Of a stretch of DNA of 38,289 bases, positions 8,763-17,969 are shown piece by piece (the first letter of the stretch is position 1; each line of letters opens with the position of its first letter). The stretch covers positions 1-38,289 of the forward strand of contig CAKPCU010000012.1 of assembly GCA_934148015.1 (NCBI GenBank). The letters run 5' to 3'. This DNA comes from an uncultured Bacilli bacterium (GTDB lineage Bacteria > Bacillota_I > Bacilli_A > RF39 > UBA660). The notes under the pieces are model-generated. The model was not told the DNA's origin, did not search any database, and was given only the letters and a program-made list of their open reading frames with translations. A program made the position numbers and the translations under genes.

Positions 8763-9001
8763 TTAAATAAATCATACGAAGACACCGAAAAAGAAAAAGT
8801 TATAATAGAAGTTAAAAAACTTTCAAAGCTTATGCCAAAAAATGTAAAGTAAATTATCATACTAACAAAAACAAGTATCCATATAATGTATTTGCTATCA
8901 ATTTTAAAAGTCATTTTAATAGTATTACCAAGTATATTAAGTATTATACTTATCTCTATTATATATGGAATTAAATTATATATAACTTTTAATTTTTCCA
9001 A
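8732..9001 (-). CDS. Small two/three-helix membrane protein, holin-like
   Basis: An 89-residue hydrophobic protein: a helix at about 8-28, another at 38-58 and a weaker one at 62-78, then a short basic tail ending KQTKRIYRKE. The pattern (short N-terminus, IDSKYIIWIL in the middle, KQTK end) resembles phage holins of the Hol44 type, which make membrane lesions for murein hydrolases. No phage genes or endolysin lie nearby, so it may be a domesticated or stress-related holin. Start is TTG with AGGTGA seven bases upstream. It is the second gene of a unit with a 31-codon ORF. Confidence 0.5.
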   Translation of the reverse strand: MEKLKVIYNLIPYIIEISIILNILGNTIKMTFKIDSKYIIWILVFVSMIIYFTFFGISFESFLTSIITFSFSVSSYDLFKQTKRIYRKE

Positions 9002-9015
9002 AATAAATCACCTAA

Positions 9016-9111
9016 TTAATTATATGAAGAAATAATTATATTTTCTTCTATTTCATTAATTTTCTCAAATAAATCATCAAATAGTATAAAAAAGCAAGCT
9101 TTATCTGTCAT
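9016..9111 (-). CDS. 31-residue small ORF upstream of the holin-like gene
   Basis: A short frame (start MTDKACFFILFDDLF, end ISSYN) behind one of the strongest ribosome sites in the window, AAGGAGGAAGAC directly before the ATG. Its stop is followed immediately by the AGGTGA that serves the holin-like gene, so the two would be translationally coupled. The peptide is acidic and amphipathic. It could be a leader peptide, a holin regulator or a small toxin/antitoxin; nothing recognisable. Supported mainly by the ribosome site and spacing. Confidence 0.5.
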   Translation of the reverse strand: MTDKACFFILFDDLFEKINEIEENIIISSYN

Positions 9112-9253
9112 GTCTTCCTCCTTTTTTATAACATATCACAAAAATATTAGTAATTATTTTGTTTCGACAATACTTTTCAAAAATTACTATAAATTTATCT
9201 AGTTATAGTAGATTTTATTACCTCAATTTGATATAATTAACATGGTGAATATA

Positions 9254-9847
9254 ATGAAATTTAATTATTCATATTTAGATAAAAAAAGACTGGGTAATTC
9301 TAAAATAAATTTTGCAAATAGAGGTATGACTCTTGAAAGTGATATTAATTTATCTAATGAATATTATAAAGTAAATGATATAGCATATATTTATAAAAAA
9401 CCTACTCCAATAAAATTAGTTAAAGTTGATTATCAAAAAAGCTTAATTAATGAAGCATATTTTTTAACACCATCAACTACTGATTATAATGGAATATATA
9501 AAGGAAAATATATTGATTTTGAAGCTAAAGAAACAACTTGCAAAACATCATTTGCATTAGCTAATATTCATGAGCATCAAATAAAGCACCTAATAGACGT
9601 GCAAAGACATGGTGCCATATCATTTTTAATAGTTAGATTCATTCATAATAATGAAACTTACTTATTAGATACTATGGATTTAAAATACTTTTTAGAAAAT
9701 TATGATAGAAAGTCTATCCCACTTAGTTTTTTTAAAGAAAAAGGAAAATTAGTTAAAATGAAATATAATCCAAGACTAGATTATATAGAAGTTATAAATA
9801 ATACATATTTTGGAGGTAATAATCATGATGAAGAAAAGACCAAATAA
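9254..9847 (+). CDS. recU: Holliday junction resolvase RecU
   Basis: Cleaves four-way junctions at the end of homologous recombination and repair. The PD-(D/E)XK nuclease core is clear: FANRGMTLESDIN at the start, then TDYNGIYKGKYIDFEAKET (catalytic D...E-x-K) and NIHEHQIKHL. The 197-residue length is typical. ATG 9254 is preferred over ATG 9242: GGTGA lies five bases before it, and a TATAAT at 9231-9236 would start the mRNA at about 9243. It overlaps the following PBP gene by 23 bases, the same recU-PBP1 pairing as in other Bacillota. Confidence 0.95.
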   Translation: MKFNYSYLDKKRLGNSKINFANRGMTLESDINLSNEYYKVNDIAYIYKKPTPIKLVKVDYQKSLINEAYFLTPSTTDYNGIYKGKYIDFEAKETTCKTSFALANIHEHQIKHLIDVQRHGAISFLIVRFIHNNETYLLDTMDLKYFLENYDRKSIPLSFFKEKGKLVKMKYNPRLDYIEVINNTYFGGNNHDEEKTK

Positions 9848-12575
9848 AGGTAGAGAGTTAAAAGACAGTATAAAAGCTAAAGCAAGTAAGATGCAAAAAA
9901 ATAAAAAAGCAAAAAATAAAAGTAAAACCAAAAGAATAATTCTTAATATCTTGTTATTCTTAGTTATTTTTGTAATAATTATATCTTGTATTTTCATGGC
10001 TTATATAATTATTAATGCTCCTAAGTTTGATCCAAATAACTTAAAATTTACACAAATGTCAGAGTTATATGATGGGGATGGAAACTTAATTGCAAAAATG
10101 GGAAATGAAAATAGAACTGAAATATCCTATGATGATTTGCCAGAGGTATTAATAGATGCAATTATTGCAACAGAAGATTCTAAGTTCTTTCAACATAATG
10201 GTTTTGATTTAGCTAGATTTATTAAAGCTGCAGGTTATAAAGTTCTTGGTAAAAATGGTGGTGGTGCATCAACTCTTACCATGCAAATTGTTAAAAACAA
10301 CTATACAGCTGGTGCTAATGGTAAAATAGAATCTAAAGGTATTAAAGGTATAATAAGAAAGTTTACTGATATATATATGTCTATATTTAAAGTAGAAAGA
10401 AAATATACAAAAAAAGAAATACTTGAGTTTTATATAAATGATGCTTATTTAGGTAATAGAGCTTATGGTGTTGAACAAGCATCACTTAACTACTTTAATA
10501 AATCAGTTAGTGAACTTAACTTATCAGAAGCTGCATTTATAGCTGGATTATTCCAATCACCTAATAGTTATAATCCATATAATTATCCTGAAAATGCTGA
10601 AAAAAGAAGAAAAACCGTTCTTTACCTAATGAAAAGACACGGTTATATTACAGAAGAAGAAAGACAAGCTGCACTTGCAAGTCCTATTACTTCATATATT
10701 AGAACAGCGCAAACATCAGGTACTTACTACGAATATCAAGGATATATTGATACAGTAGTTGAAGAACTTGAAAATGAATATGATTTAAATCCTTATACTA
10801 CTCCACTTAAAATTTATACATCTATGAATAAATCAAAGCAAGATTTTTTAAATGACGTTATGAATGGAAAAAACTGGAACTGGGAAAATGATTTAGTTCA
10901 AGCTGGTATTGTAATGACAGATTCAGCAACTGGTGAAGTATTAGCTGTTGGAGCTGGTAGAAATAAAAATACGGAGCGTTCATATAACTATGCAACTCAG
11001 TCAAATAGACATGTTGGTTCAACGGCAAAACCAATATTCGATTATGCTCCTGCTGTTGAATATTTAGGTTGGGGAACCGAAAATTATATAGTAGATGAAC
11101 CTCATTCTTATAGTAATGGTACTAAAATGTCTAACTCAGATGGTGGATATAAAGGTATACTTCCTATGTATAAAGCACTTGGTCTTTCAAGAAATATAAC
11201 AGCACTTAAAACTTTTCAACAAGTAAGTAAAGAAGCTGGTAATGATAAAATTCTTAAGTTTGTAACAGGTCTTGGTATTACGCCAGAAGTAGAAAATGGT
11301 AAAATACATGAAGCACATTCTATTGGAGCATTTACAGGTTCAACTAAAAAGGGAGAATCTAGAAATAGTCCCATGACAATGGCTGGTGCATATCAAGCAT
11401 TCTCTAATGGTGGTTATTACATTAAACCTCATACAATTAAAAAGTTTATTTATAAAGAAACAGATGAGGTCGTTGAATCAAATGTTTCTAAAACAAGAGT
11501 TATGTATGACTCTACTGCATATATAATTAGTTATGCGTTAAACTGGTCAGCTACTGGAGGATTAGCTCGTAGTGCTGCTGGTATAAATGGTGTTTCAGTT
11601 GCTGCTAAAACTGGTACTAGTAATCTAGATTCAAAAACACTTAAAGCTAAAGGATTATCTAGTAAACATGTTAACGATTTATGGGTTTGTGGTTACACTC
11701 CATCTCAAACACTTACATTCTGGTATGGTTATGGAAAAATATATAAAGAACATTATAGTACTACATCAACTTGGTCAATTCGTGATAAGTTTTATAGATT
11801 CCTAGCAGAAGGATTATTTGATAAGACTGGTGCTACATTTACAGCACCTGCTAGTATAGAAGCTGTTGATGTTATTAGAAATTCTATTCCACTTAAGAGA
11901 GCTGGAATTAATACTCCAGATAGTATGAAAGTTACATCATATTTTAGAAAAGGAACAGCTCCTGAAGAAGTTTCTAATAGTGAACCTGATGCTAAATTAC
12001 CATCAGTATCTAATGTAACAAGTAAAGCTAGTGGTAATACAGTAAGTTTAAGTTGGACAGGACTTTCTGCTGAAGATATGCTTAATTTAAATACCGATGA
12101 TAGCTATGGTGCATTAGGGTATGATATATATGTTAAAGATGGTTCAAATGGTACTAAGACATATGTTGGAACAACAACATCAACATCATATACACATACA
12201 ACTAATTATTCAAATCCAATATATATAATCTATACGGCTTATGCTAATTATAAAACAAATCAAAGTGCTGGAGTTGAATGTAAAGTTTCAGTTAAAACTG
12301 ATTTTGATGTTAAGATTACTGCTAATGAAACAATTGATCAGGGTGAGACATTTACTGATAGCTTACCTATTATAGTTTTATACAATTCTATTGATGTAAC
12401 TGACGAATGTAAGATATCATTAACATCTGGTCATGTTGATACATCTACCCCTGGAACATATAAACTAGAGTATAAAATAACTTATTCTAATACAACCAAA
12501 ACAGTAAGTAGAACTGTTACTGTAAAAGCTATAGATGTTACAACTCCAACACCTAATACAACAACATCTAATTAA
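9825..12575 (+). CDS. Class A penicillin-binding protein (PBP1A-type)
   Basis: A bifunctional peptidoglycan synthase of about 916 residues. It has a lysine-rich cytoplasmic N-terminus (about 40 residues), one transmembrane helix, then a GT51 glycosyltransferase domain (IIATEDSKFFQHNG with the catalytic Glu, GASTLTMQIVKN, KKEILEFYINDAYLG). The transpeptidase domain follows with VGSTAKP (active Ser), GLSRN (SxN) and AAKTGTSN (KTG). Two extra C-terminal modules follow: a fibronectin-III-like one (VSNVTSKASG...VSLSWTG) and an Ig-like one ending YSNTTKTVSRTVTV, then a Thr/Pro-rich tail. GGAGGT seven bases before ATG 9825 fixes the start inside recU. A GpsB partner is encoded nearby. Confidence 0.95.
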   Translation: MMKKRPNKGRELKDSIKAKASKMQKNKKAKNKSKTKRIILNILLFLVIFVIIISCIFMAYIIINAPKFDPNNLKFTQMSELYDGDGNLIAKMGNENRTEISYDDLPEVLIDAIIATEDSKFFQHNGFDLARFIKAAGYKVLGKNGGGASTLTMQIVKNNYTAGANGKIESKGIKGIIRKFTDIYMSIFKVERKYTKKEILEFYINDAYLGNRAYGVEQASLNYFNKSVSELNLSEAAFIAGLFQSPNSYNPYNYPENAEKRRKTVLYLMKRHGYITEEERQAALASPITSYIRTAQTSGTYYEYQGYIDTVVEELENEYDLNPYTTPLKIYTSMNKSKQDFLNDVMNGKNWNWENDLVQAGIVMTDSATGEVLAVGAGRNKNTERSYNYATQSNRHVGSTAKPIFDYAPAVEYLGWGTENYIVDEPHSYSNGTKMSNSDGGYKGILPMYKALGLSRNITALKTFQQVSKEAGNDKILKFVTGLGITPEVENGKIHEAHSIGAFTGSTKKGESRNSPMTMAGAYQAFSNGGYYIKPHTIKKFIYKETDEVVESNVSKTRVMYDSTAYIISYALNWSATGGLARSAAGINGVSVAAKTGTSNLDSKTLKAKGLSSKHVNDLWVCGYTPSQTLTFWYGYGKIYKEHYSTTSTWSIRDKFYRFLAEGLFDKTGATFTAPASIEAVDVIRNSIPLKRAGINTPDSMKVTSYFRKGTAPEEVSNSEPDAKLPSVSNVTSKASGNTVSLSWTGLSAEDMLNLNTDDSYGALGYDIYVKDGSNGTKTYVGTTTSTSYTHTTNYSNPIYIIYTAYANYKTNQSAGVECKVSVKTDFDVKITANETIDQGETFTDSLPIIVLYNSIDVTDECKISLTSGHVDTSTPGTYKLEYKITYSNTTKTVSRTVTVKAIDVTTPTPNTTTSN

Positions 12576-12579
12576 CAAA

Positions 12580-12603
12580 AAAAGGCTTCAATTGAAGTCT
12601 TTT
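12580..12603. terminator. Bidirectional terminator between convergent genes
   Basis: AAGGCTTC-AATT-GAAGTCTT with A runs on the left and T runs on the right, so it can end transcription of the PBP gene (plus) and of the ABC-F gene (minus). Confidence 0.8.
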
Positions 12604-14186
12604 TAATTTCTATTTAAATATTCATCATAAGTACATAATTTATCAATATATTTACCATCATCTAAAAACTCTATTATTCTATTAGATACACTACTTACTA
12701 ATTCATAGTCATATGATGAAAATAAACAAACTCCCTTAAAATTGCTCATAGCTTTATTAAGTGATGTAATTGTTTCAATGTCTAAATGATTAGTAGGCTC
12801 ATCTAGTATTATTACGTTTGCACATTTAAGCATCATACGAGAAAACATTAATCTTGCCTTTTCACCACCAGATAATACGTTTATTTTCTTTAAAGCTTCT
12901 TCTCCAGAAAATAGCATTCTTCCTAAAAATCCTCTTAAATATGTTTCTTCTTGTTCTTTAGAGTATGGTCTTAGAAATTCTACTAAGTTAACATCTTCTT
13001 TAAAATACTCATCATATTTTTTAGGAAAATATGAAAATGATGTAGTATTACCCCACTTAACAGTACCAGAATCAGGTTTTATCTGTCCAGTTATTATCTT
13101 AAAAAGTGTTGTTTTAGCAAGTTCATTTTTCCCTACAAAAGCTACTTTGTCAGTATTATTTATAGTTAAGTTAAGATTTTTTAAAACATCCACTCCATCT
13201 ATTTTTTTGCAAATCCCTTTAAGTTCTAATACATCACGACCAATAGGTCTATCTATATCAAAATTAATATATGGATACTTTCTAGATGATGGAACGATAT
13301 CATCTAATTCTATTTTTTCAAGTAATTTCTTTCTTGATGTAGCTTGTTTAGATTTAGATGCATTAGCAGAAAATCTTCTAATAAAATCCTGTAATTCTTT
13401 TATTTTATCTTCCTTTTTCTTATTTGATTCACGCATTTGTTTTTGAATTAATTCACTAGATGTAAGCCAAAAATCATAATTTCCAACATACATTCTAATT
13501 TTTCCATAATCAATATCTAATATATGAGTACATACCTTATTTAAAAAGTGTCTATCATGAGATACTACTATTACAGTATTTTTAAAATCTAAAAGAAAAT
13601 TTTCAAGCCATATCTTAGCATTTATATCTAAATAGTTAGTAGGTTCATCTAATATAAGTATATCTGGATTACCAAATAAACTTTGTGCTAAAAGAACTTT
13701 TACTTTATCTTCTCCAGATAAACTTTCCATTTTTTCATTAAATAATACCTGATCTAAACCTAACCCAGAAAGAAGACTTCCAGCATCACTTTCAGCTTGC
13801 CATCCATCCATTTCTAAAAATAAAGCTTCTAATTCTCCTACTCTTAAGCCATCTGCATCAGAAAAATCAGGTTTAGAATATATTTCTTCTTTTTCTTTCA
13901 TTATGTTATAAAGTCTATCATTACCCATTATAACTGTTTCTATAACATTTTTATCATCATAAGCATTATGATTTTGTTTTAACACAGAAATTCTTTCATT
14001 ATCAGTTAAAACAACTTCTCCACTAGTAGATTCTAACTCTCCTGATAATACCTTTAAAAACGTAGATTTACCTGCTCCATTAGCTCCTATAACTCCATAA
14101 CAATTACCATTTGTAAATTTTAAATTAACATTATCAAATAATACTCTTTTAGAAAATCTAAGTGATAAATTATTTACTTGTAACAT
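12603..14186 (-). CDS. ABC-F family ribosome-associated ATPase (YkpA/YbiT-like)
   Basis: A soluble protein of 527 residues with two ABC ATPase domains and no membrane segments. Members of ABC-F bind the ribosomal E site and rescue stalled or antibiotic-bound ribosomes. Domain 1: Walker A GANGAGKST, signature SLSGEDKVK, Walker B ILILDEPTNYLD. A charged linker helix (P-site interaction motif region, about 245-295) follows. Domain 2: GKNELAKTT, LSGGEKARL, VIILDEPTNHLD. Walker A of domain 2 lacks the usual Gly before Lys; I recall the same sequence in YkpA-like proteins, so it may be a subfamily trait. There is no long C-terminal extension. Whether it gives drug resistance cannot be said. Confidence 0.9.
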   Translation of the reverse strand: MLQVNNLSLRFSKRVLFDNVNLKFTNGNCYGVIGANGAGKSTFLKVLSGELESTSGEVVLTDNERISVLKQNHNAYDDKNVIETVIMGNDRLYNIMKEKEEIYSKPDFSDADGLRVGELEALFLEMDGWQAESDAGSLLSGLGLDQVLFNEKMESLSGEDKVKVLLAQSLFGNPDILILDEPTNYLDINAKIWLENFLLDFKNTVIVVSHDRHFLNKVCTHILDIDYGKIRMYVGNYDFWLTSSELIQKQMRESNKKKEDKIKELQDFIRRFSANASKSKQATSRKKLLEKIELDDIVPSSRKYPYINFDIDRPIGRDVLELKGICKKIDGVDVLKNLNLTINNTDKVAFVGKNELAKTTLFKIITGQIKPDSGTVKWGNTTSFSYFPKKYDEYFKEDVNLVEFLRPYSKEQEETYLRGFLGRMLFSGEEALKKINVLSGGEKARLMFSRMMLKCANVIILDEPTNHLDIETITSLNKAMSNFKGVCLFSSYDYELVSSVSNRIIEFLDDGKYIDKLCTYDEYLNRN

Positions 14187-14245
14187 AAAATACCTCCATG
14201 CTTTATAATTATACTAAAAAAATAATAAAAACAAAATAGTAACAT

Positions 14246-14274
14246 TTGCCTTTAACTTATTTTTAACTTATACT
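14246..14274 (+). promoter_or_regulatory. Promoter of the radical-SAM/methyltransferase gene
   Basis: TTGCCT, 17 bases, TATACT. The implied mRNA start (about 14281) lies after ATG 14279, which rules out that ATG and supports ATG 14294, behind GGTGA, as the true start. Confidence 0.6.
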
Positions 14275-14293
14275 ATATATGGTGATTAAAGAA

Positions 14294-15736
14294 ATGAAGT
14301 TTAAATATAGTTTAGATAATAAAAGATATCATACATTAAATTATGATCTAACAAATAGATTTAAAACTAGAGTTTTTAAAGTTAGTTTAAATGGTAATTT
14401 TTCCTGTCCTAATTTTAAAAATGGTCATGGTTGTATATTTTGTTCTGCATATGGTTCTGGTGATTTTGCTGGTAATAAGAATGATGATTTATTAACTCAG
14501 TTTAATAGTGTAAAAGAAAAATTAAATAATAAGTGGCCAGATACAAAATACATTGCATATTTTCAAGCTAATACCAATACGTATGCTAAAGTTAGTAAAT
14601 TAAAAGAAATGTATGAAAAAGCACTTTCATTTCCTAATGTTGTTGGTATAAGTATAGGTACAAGACCTGATGCTATTAGTAATGAGTGTTTAAATTACTT
14701 AATAGATTTAAGTAAAAGAACTTATCTTGTAGTAGAACTTGGACTTCAAAGTATGCATAATTCTACACTAAAATTAATTAATAGAGGTCATGATTTAAAA
14801 TGTTTTGATAACTGCGTTAAAAAACTTAGAGAAAATAATATAAATGTTGTAGTGCATATTATAAATGGTCTTCCATATGAAACGCATAGTATGATGATGG
14901 ATACAATAAAACATTTAAATAAATTAGATATTCAAGGTATAAAAATACATATGCTTCATATTTTAAAAAACACTGAATTAGAAAAATTTTATGAAGAAAA
15001 TAAGTTTCATGTACTTACTAAGAAAGAATATGTAGATATAGTATGTGATCAAATAGAACAGTTAAATGATAATATAGTTATCCACAGGTTAACTGGTGAT
15101 GGTAATAAAGAAGACTTAATAGAACCAACATGGACATTAAAAAAGGTTAGCGTGCTAAATGATATTGATAAAGAATTAAGTAAAAGAGGAACTTATCAGG
15201 GATTTAATAAAAGTATATTAAATAGAGTTAGATTAATTTGTGAAAAAATAGTTAAATCTTCTGATTACGTAGTAGATGCAACTTGTGGTAATGGTAATGA
15301 TACTTTATTTTTATCTAAACTGGCTAAAAAAGTATTTGCATTTGATATCCAAGCACTTGCTATAGATAAAACAAGAAATTTACTAGATATAAATAATATT
15401 AAAAACGTACAATTAATAAATGATTCTCATGATAAGATAGATAAATATTTAAAAGAGTATGATAAAAAGTTAACACTTATTTTATTTAATCTAGGCTATT
15501 TGCCAGGAGGGAATAAAAGTATTACAACTAATCATAAAATAGTTATAAATGTGGTAAAAAAAGGACTTAATATGCTAAATAATAAAGGTATTATATTAGT
15601 AGTATGTTATCCACACAAGGAAGGTAAAAAAGAAAGTAAGACTTTATTGAAGTACTTAGATGATAATAAAATAACTTATAAAATATATAAAAATACTGAT
15701 AATATAAATGCACCATTTCTAATAAAGATTAACTAA
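14294..15736 (+). CDS. Radical SAM protein (YtqA/MnmL-like) fused to a methyltransferase (YtqB/MnmM-like)
   Basis: A 480-residue fusion. Residues 1 to about 300 match the TIGR01212/YtqA radical SAM family: a cluster-binding CPNFKNGHGCIFC (C-x7-C-x2-C), GISIGTRPDAIS and ELGLQSMH. Residues from about 315 are a class I SAM methyltransferase with VDATCGNGNDTLFLSK and the YtqB hallmark NLGYLPGG. In Bacillus, ytqA and ytqB are separate neighbours; as I recall YtqB (MnmM) adds the methyl group in mnm5s2U34 of tRNA and YtqA has been tied to the same wobble-uridine pathway. The fusion fits two consecutive steps on one tRNA. It overlaps the convergent gene by four bases. Confidence 0.85.
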   Translation: MKFKYSLDNKRYHTLNYDLTNRFKTRVFKVSLNGNFSCPNFKNGHGCIFCSAYGSGDFAGNKNDDLLTQFNSVKEKLNNKWPDTKYIAYFQANTNTYAKVSKLKEMYEKALSFPNVVGISIGTRPDAISNECLNYLIDLSKRTYLVVELGLQSMHNSTLKLINRGHDLKCFDNCVKKLRENNINVVVHIINGLPYETHSMMMDTIKHLNKLDIQGIKIHMLHILKNTELEKFYEENKFHVLTKKEYVDIVCDQIEQLNDNIVIHRLTGDGNKEDLIEPTWTLKKVSVLNDIDKELSKRGTYQGFNKSILNRVRLICEKIVKSSDYVVDATCGNGNDTLFLSKLAKKVFAFDIQALAIDKTRNLLDINNIKNVQLINDSHDKIDKYLKEYDKKLTLILFNLGYLPGGNKSITTNHKIVINVVKKGLNMLNNKGIILVVCYPHKEGKKESKTLLKYLDDNKITYKIYKNTDNINAPFLIKIN

Positions 15737-16143
15737 TATATCTTATATAAGTAATCTTTATTTTTTAAATAACCTATAACATAATCTTTACTTGCTATTA
15801 ATGTTAACTTATCAATCTTAAATCCACTAGCTATATATTTATTATAGAAAGTATCATCATTTGCATCATATATATAATTAATGCATTTATCCATAAAATT
15901 ACAATTTAAATCAATTAATTTATTATTTACACTTATTTTTTTAACCAAATACTCATCCCTATACTCTTTAAATTCATTTGATAAAGTTTTACTATTAACA
16001 CCATTTTCAAAATATATATCTACAAATACAAATGAGCTATTAGTATTATTTGTATCATAATTAATAACACTTTTTGTATTTTCTTTAACAAGTAAACATA
16101 AATATACTATAAACATAAAAAACAAAAAAAGATATTTCTTCAT
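15733..16143 (-). CDS. Small secreted or membrane-anchored protein of unknown function
   Basis: A 136-residue protein starting MKKYLFLFFMFIVYLCLLVK, a signal peptide or single anchor without a lipobox. An extracellular domain with two cysteines follows (CNFMDKC), probably a disulfide, and a Tyr/Lys-rich end. No family recognised. ATG 16143 is preferred to ATG 16155 because GGTGA lies six bases ahead of it. It is the last of a minus-strand run and its stop overlaps the stop of the convergent gene. Confidence 0.6.
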   Translation of the reverse strand: MKKYLFLFFMFIVYLCLLVKENTKSVINYDTNNTNSSFVFVDIYFENGVNSKTLSNEFKEYRDEYLVKKISVNNKLIDLNCNFMDKCINYIYDANDDTFYNKYIASGFKIDKLTLIASKDYVIGYLKNKDYLYKIY

Positions 16144-16204
16144 AATTATCACCATTTTTATTATGAATTAAATATCTTTTTTAATACAATTTTCTACAAT
16201 TTTT

Positions 16205-17629
16205 TTATCTTGATCTTCCTCTTACAATTTCTTCTGCTTTAGCCATTTCAGCTGCTAATCTAGCTTTTTCATTATAGTCGGAAAGTTCTTCATCACTCAT
16301 AGTTGCAAAAGCACTTTCATTTGCCCAATCGTTTCTTTGTCTTTGCTCCATATGAGTTACACCAGTTATATTATTCGCAAAATCATAAGCACTTAAACTA
16401 GGATTAACAGTAGCTTTTTCAATAACTTTATTAGCATCTTTACTATCCATTTCCTGAGTCATCTTATATAAGTCATCTAAAGTTGCATCTTTAACGTTTG
16501 GATCATATTTAGAATCACTATATATATCTTCATATTCTATAGGTGTTGTTTCTTTGTTAACACCTTCTTTTTTTTCTTGAATATTATTTTTATTTTTTAA
16601 ATTAGATAAATACTCTGTTACTTTTTTATTAGTATTAATAATTGCACTTTTAACATTTTTTATACTATCTAAAGTATTATTAATTACTAGTTTAGCTAAT
16701 TTTTTCTTTTTTATTGCAGAATTTTTTATTGTGGAAAAAACTTTTTGACTACAGCTTGCAATCTTATCTAAAGTAGTATCTTCTTTTTTTATAGTTAATA
16801 TATTATCAACTAGGCTAAATTCAAACCCTTTAAACTTATTTATTTCAGAAATTCTTTTTAGCATCTTGTTAAACTTATTATTAGGTTTTGTAGAAATAAT
16901 AGCACTATTAGCTGCTAACGTATTAACAAGTTCATTTGATATTATTATTTTATCTACTTTTAAAGATTCATCTCCAACAAAGTTAATTAAATTATCATTT
17001 TTAACTCCTAATGCATCAGCCGCCTTATCAAAAATATTATCTCTCTTCTCTTCAATTTGAGCATTATAAAAATCATCACTTATATTATTATTTTCTTTAG
17101 CTTTTAATAATTCTTGTCTATTTAAAGTAGAATCATCCATAATCTCCAAAGGAGCTTCAACTATTCTTTTTTCAGTACATACTTTTGATATCTTATTATA
17201 TACATCTTGATATTTCTTGTCATTATTCATCAAAAACAAGTGATTTATACTATCTGAATAATCATATAATTTTTTTAATGTTTCATTATTAACGTTTTCT
17301 AAAACATTATCACATAATTCTTTATTGTTAACTAATAAATCAAAGTATGTTTTAATATGTTCTTCAGTATCAAAACATCTTTCATACGTTTGACCATAAA
17401 ATGGTTTTAAATAACTGAACTCATTCATTTTAGTAAAATCATAATACATCAAAAACACAAGTAATCTGTCTTTAATACTAGTAAAATCATCTAATACTTC
17501 TTTAAATGCATTTTCTAAAAATTTTTGAGCTTCACTGACACTTTTAGGGTCACTTAAGTTAAATGCCTTTACTCTTTCAACATATTCTTGATGTTTTCTT
17601 AAATTATTTACTTTCATTTCATTATTCAT
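16205..17629 (-). CDS. Hypothetical cytoplasmic protein, 474 residues
   Basis: No family recognised. It is a soluble, highly charged protein without membrane segments. The N-terminal half is helical (YVERVKAFNLSDPKS, then helices around residues 30-160). A Lys/Asn-rich region with a coiled-coil look lies at about 290-350. An acidic, low-complexity stretch follows, and the C-terminus is alanine/glutamate rich (ARLAAEMAKAEEIVRGR). AGGTGATTAAA places the start at ATG 17629, just behind the DUF1292 gene, so the two are probably one transcript. The layout suggests a scaffold or regulator, but this is a guess. Confidence 0.65.
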   Translation of the reverse strand: MNNEMKVNNLRKHQEYVERVKAFNLSDPKSVSEAQKFLENAFKEVLDDFTSIKDRLLVFLMYYDFTKMNEFSYLKPFYGQTYERCFDTEEHIKTYFDLLVNNKELCDNVLENVNNETLKKLYDYSDSINHLFLMNNDKKYQDVYNKISKVCTEKRIVEAPLEIMDDSTLNRQELLKAKENNNISDDFYNAQIEEKRDNIFDKAADALGVKNDNLINFVGDESLKVDKIIISNELVNTLAANSAIISTKPNNKFNKMLKRISEINKFKGFEFSLVDNILTIKKEDTTLDKIASCSQKVFSTIKNSAIKKKKLAKLVINNTLDSIKNVKSAIINTNKKVTEYLSNLKNKNNIQEKKEGVNKETTPIEYEDIYSDSKYDPNVKDATLDDLYKMTQEMDSKDANKVIEKATVNPSLSAYDFANNITGVTHMEQRQRNDWANESAFATMSDEELSDYNEKARLAAEMAKAEEIVRGRSR

Positions 17630-17641
17630 TTTAATCACCTA

Positions 17642-17893
17642 TTATTCAGCTAAATCTTGTATAGCGCTTTGAACTAAATCCCAATCTTCTTTTTCTGTAA
17701 TAGAATCTAAAATATAGTTTCCATTAACTTCTTTTATAATTGACGCATATATATCTACATTTTCTGCCTTCTCATCAAAAGTGTATATTAAAAAACTTTT
17801 ATTATCATTTGGTTTTTTTAAAGTAGTTATTACTTTAAGTTCTAATTCTTTCCCCTCTTGGTTTGCTACTTTTATAGTTTCTAAGTTTTCCAT
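17642..17893 (-). CDS. DUF1292 family protein
   Basis: An 83-residue acidic protein with the DUF1292 pattern (NKSFLIYTFDEKAENVDIYA, then SITEKEDWDLVQSAIQDL), related to Bacillus YrzB. These are small beta-rich proteins of unknown function, common in Bacillota and often near RNA or cell-division genes. AAGGAGGAACAATT precedes the ATG. The gene downstream starts 12 bases after its stop. Confidence 0.8.
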   Translation of the reverse strand: MENLETIKVANQEGKELELKVITTLKKPNDNKSFLIYTFDEKAENVDIYASIIKEVNGNYILDSITEKEDWDLVQSAIQDLAE

Positions 17894-17969
17894 AATTGTT
17901 CCTCCTTATTCTATAAATAATTATATAGCATTTTAGTCATTATTGCAAGTTTCATATGGATTTTTTATA

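Noticed and set aside
9776..9997. 73-codon hydrophobic minus-strand frame
   Set aside because: It is the antisense shadow of the recU end and the lysine-rich and membrane region of the PBP gene.
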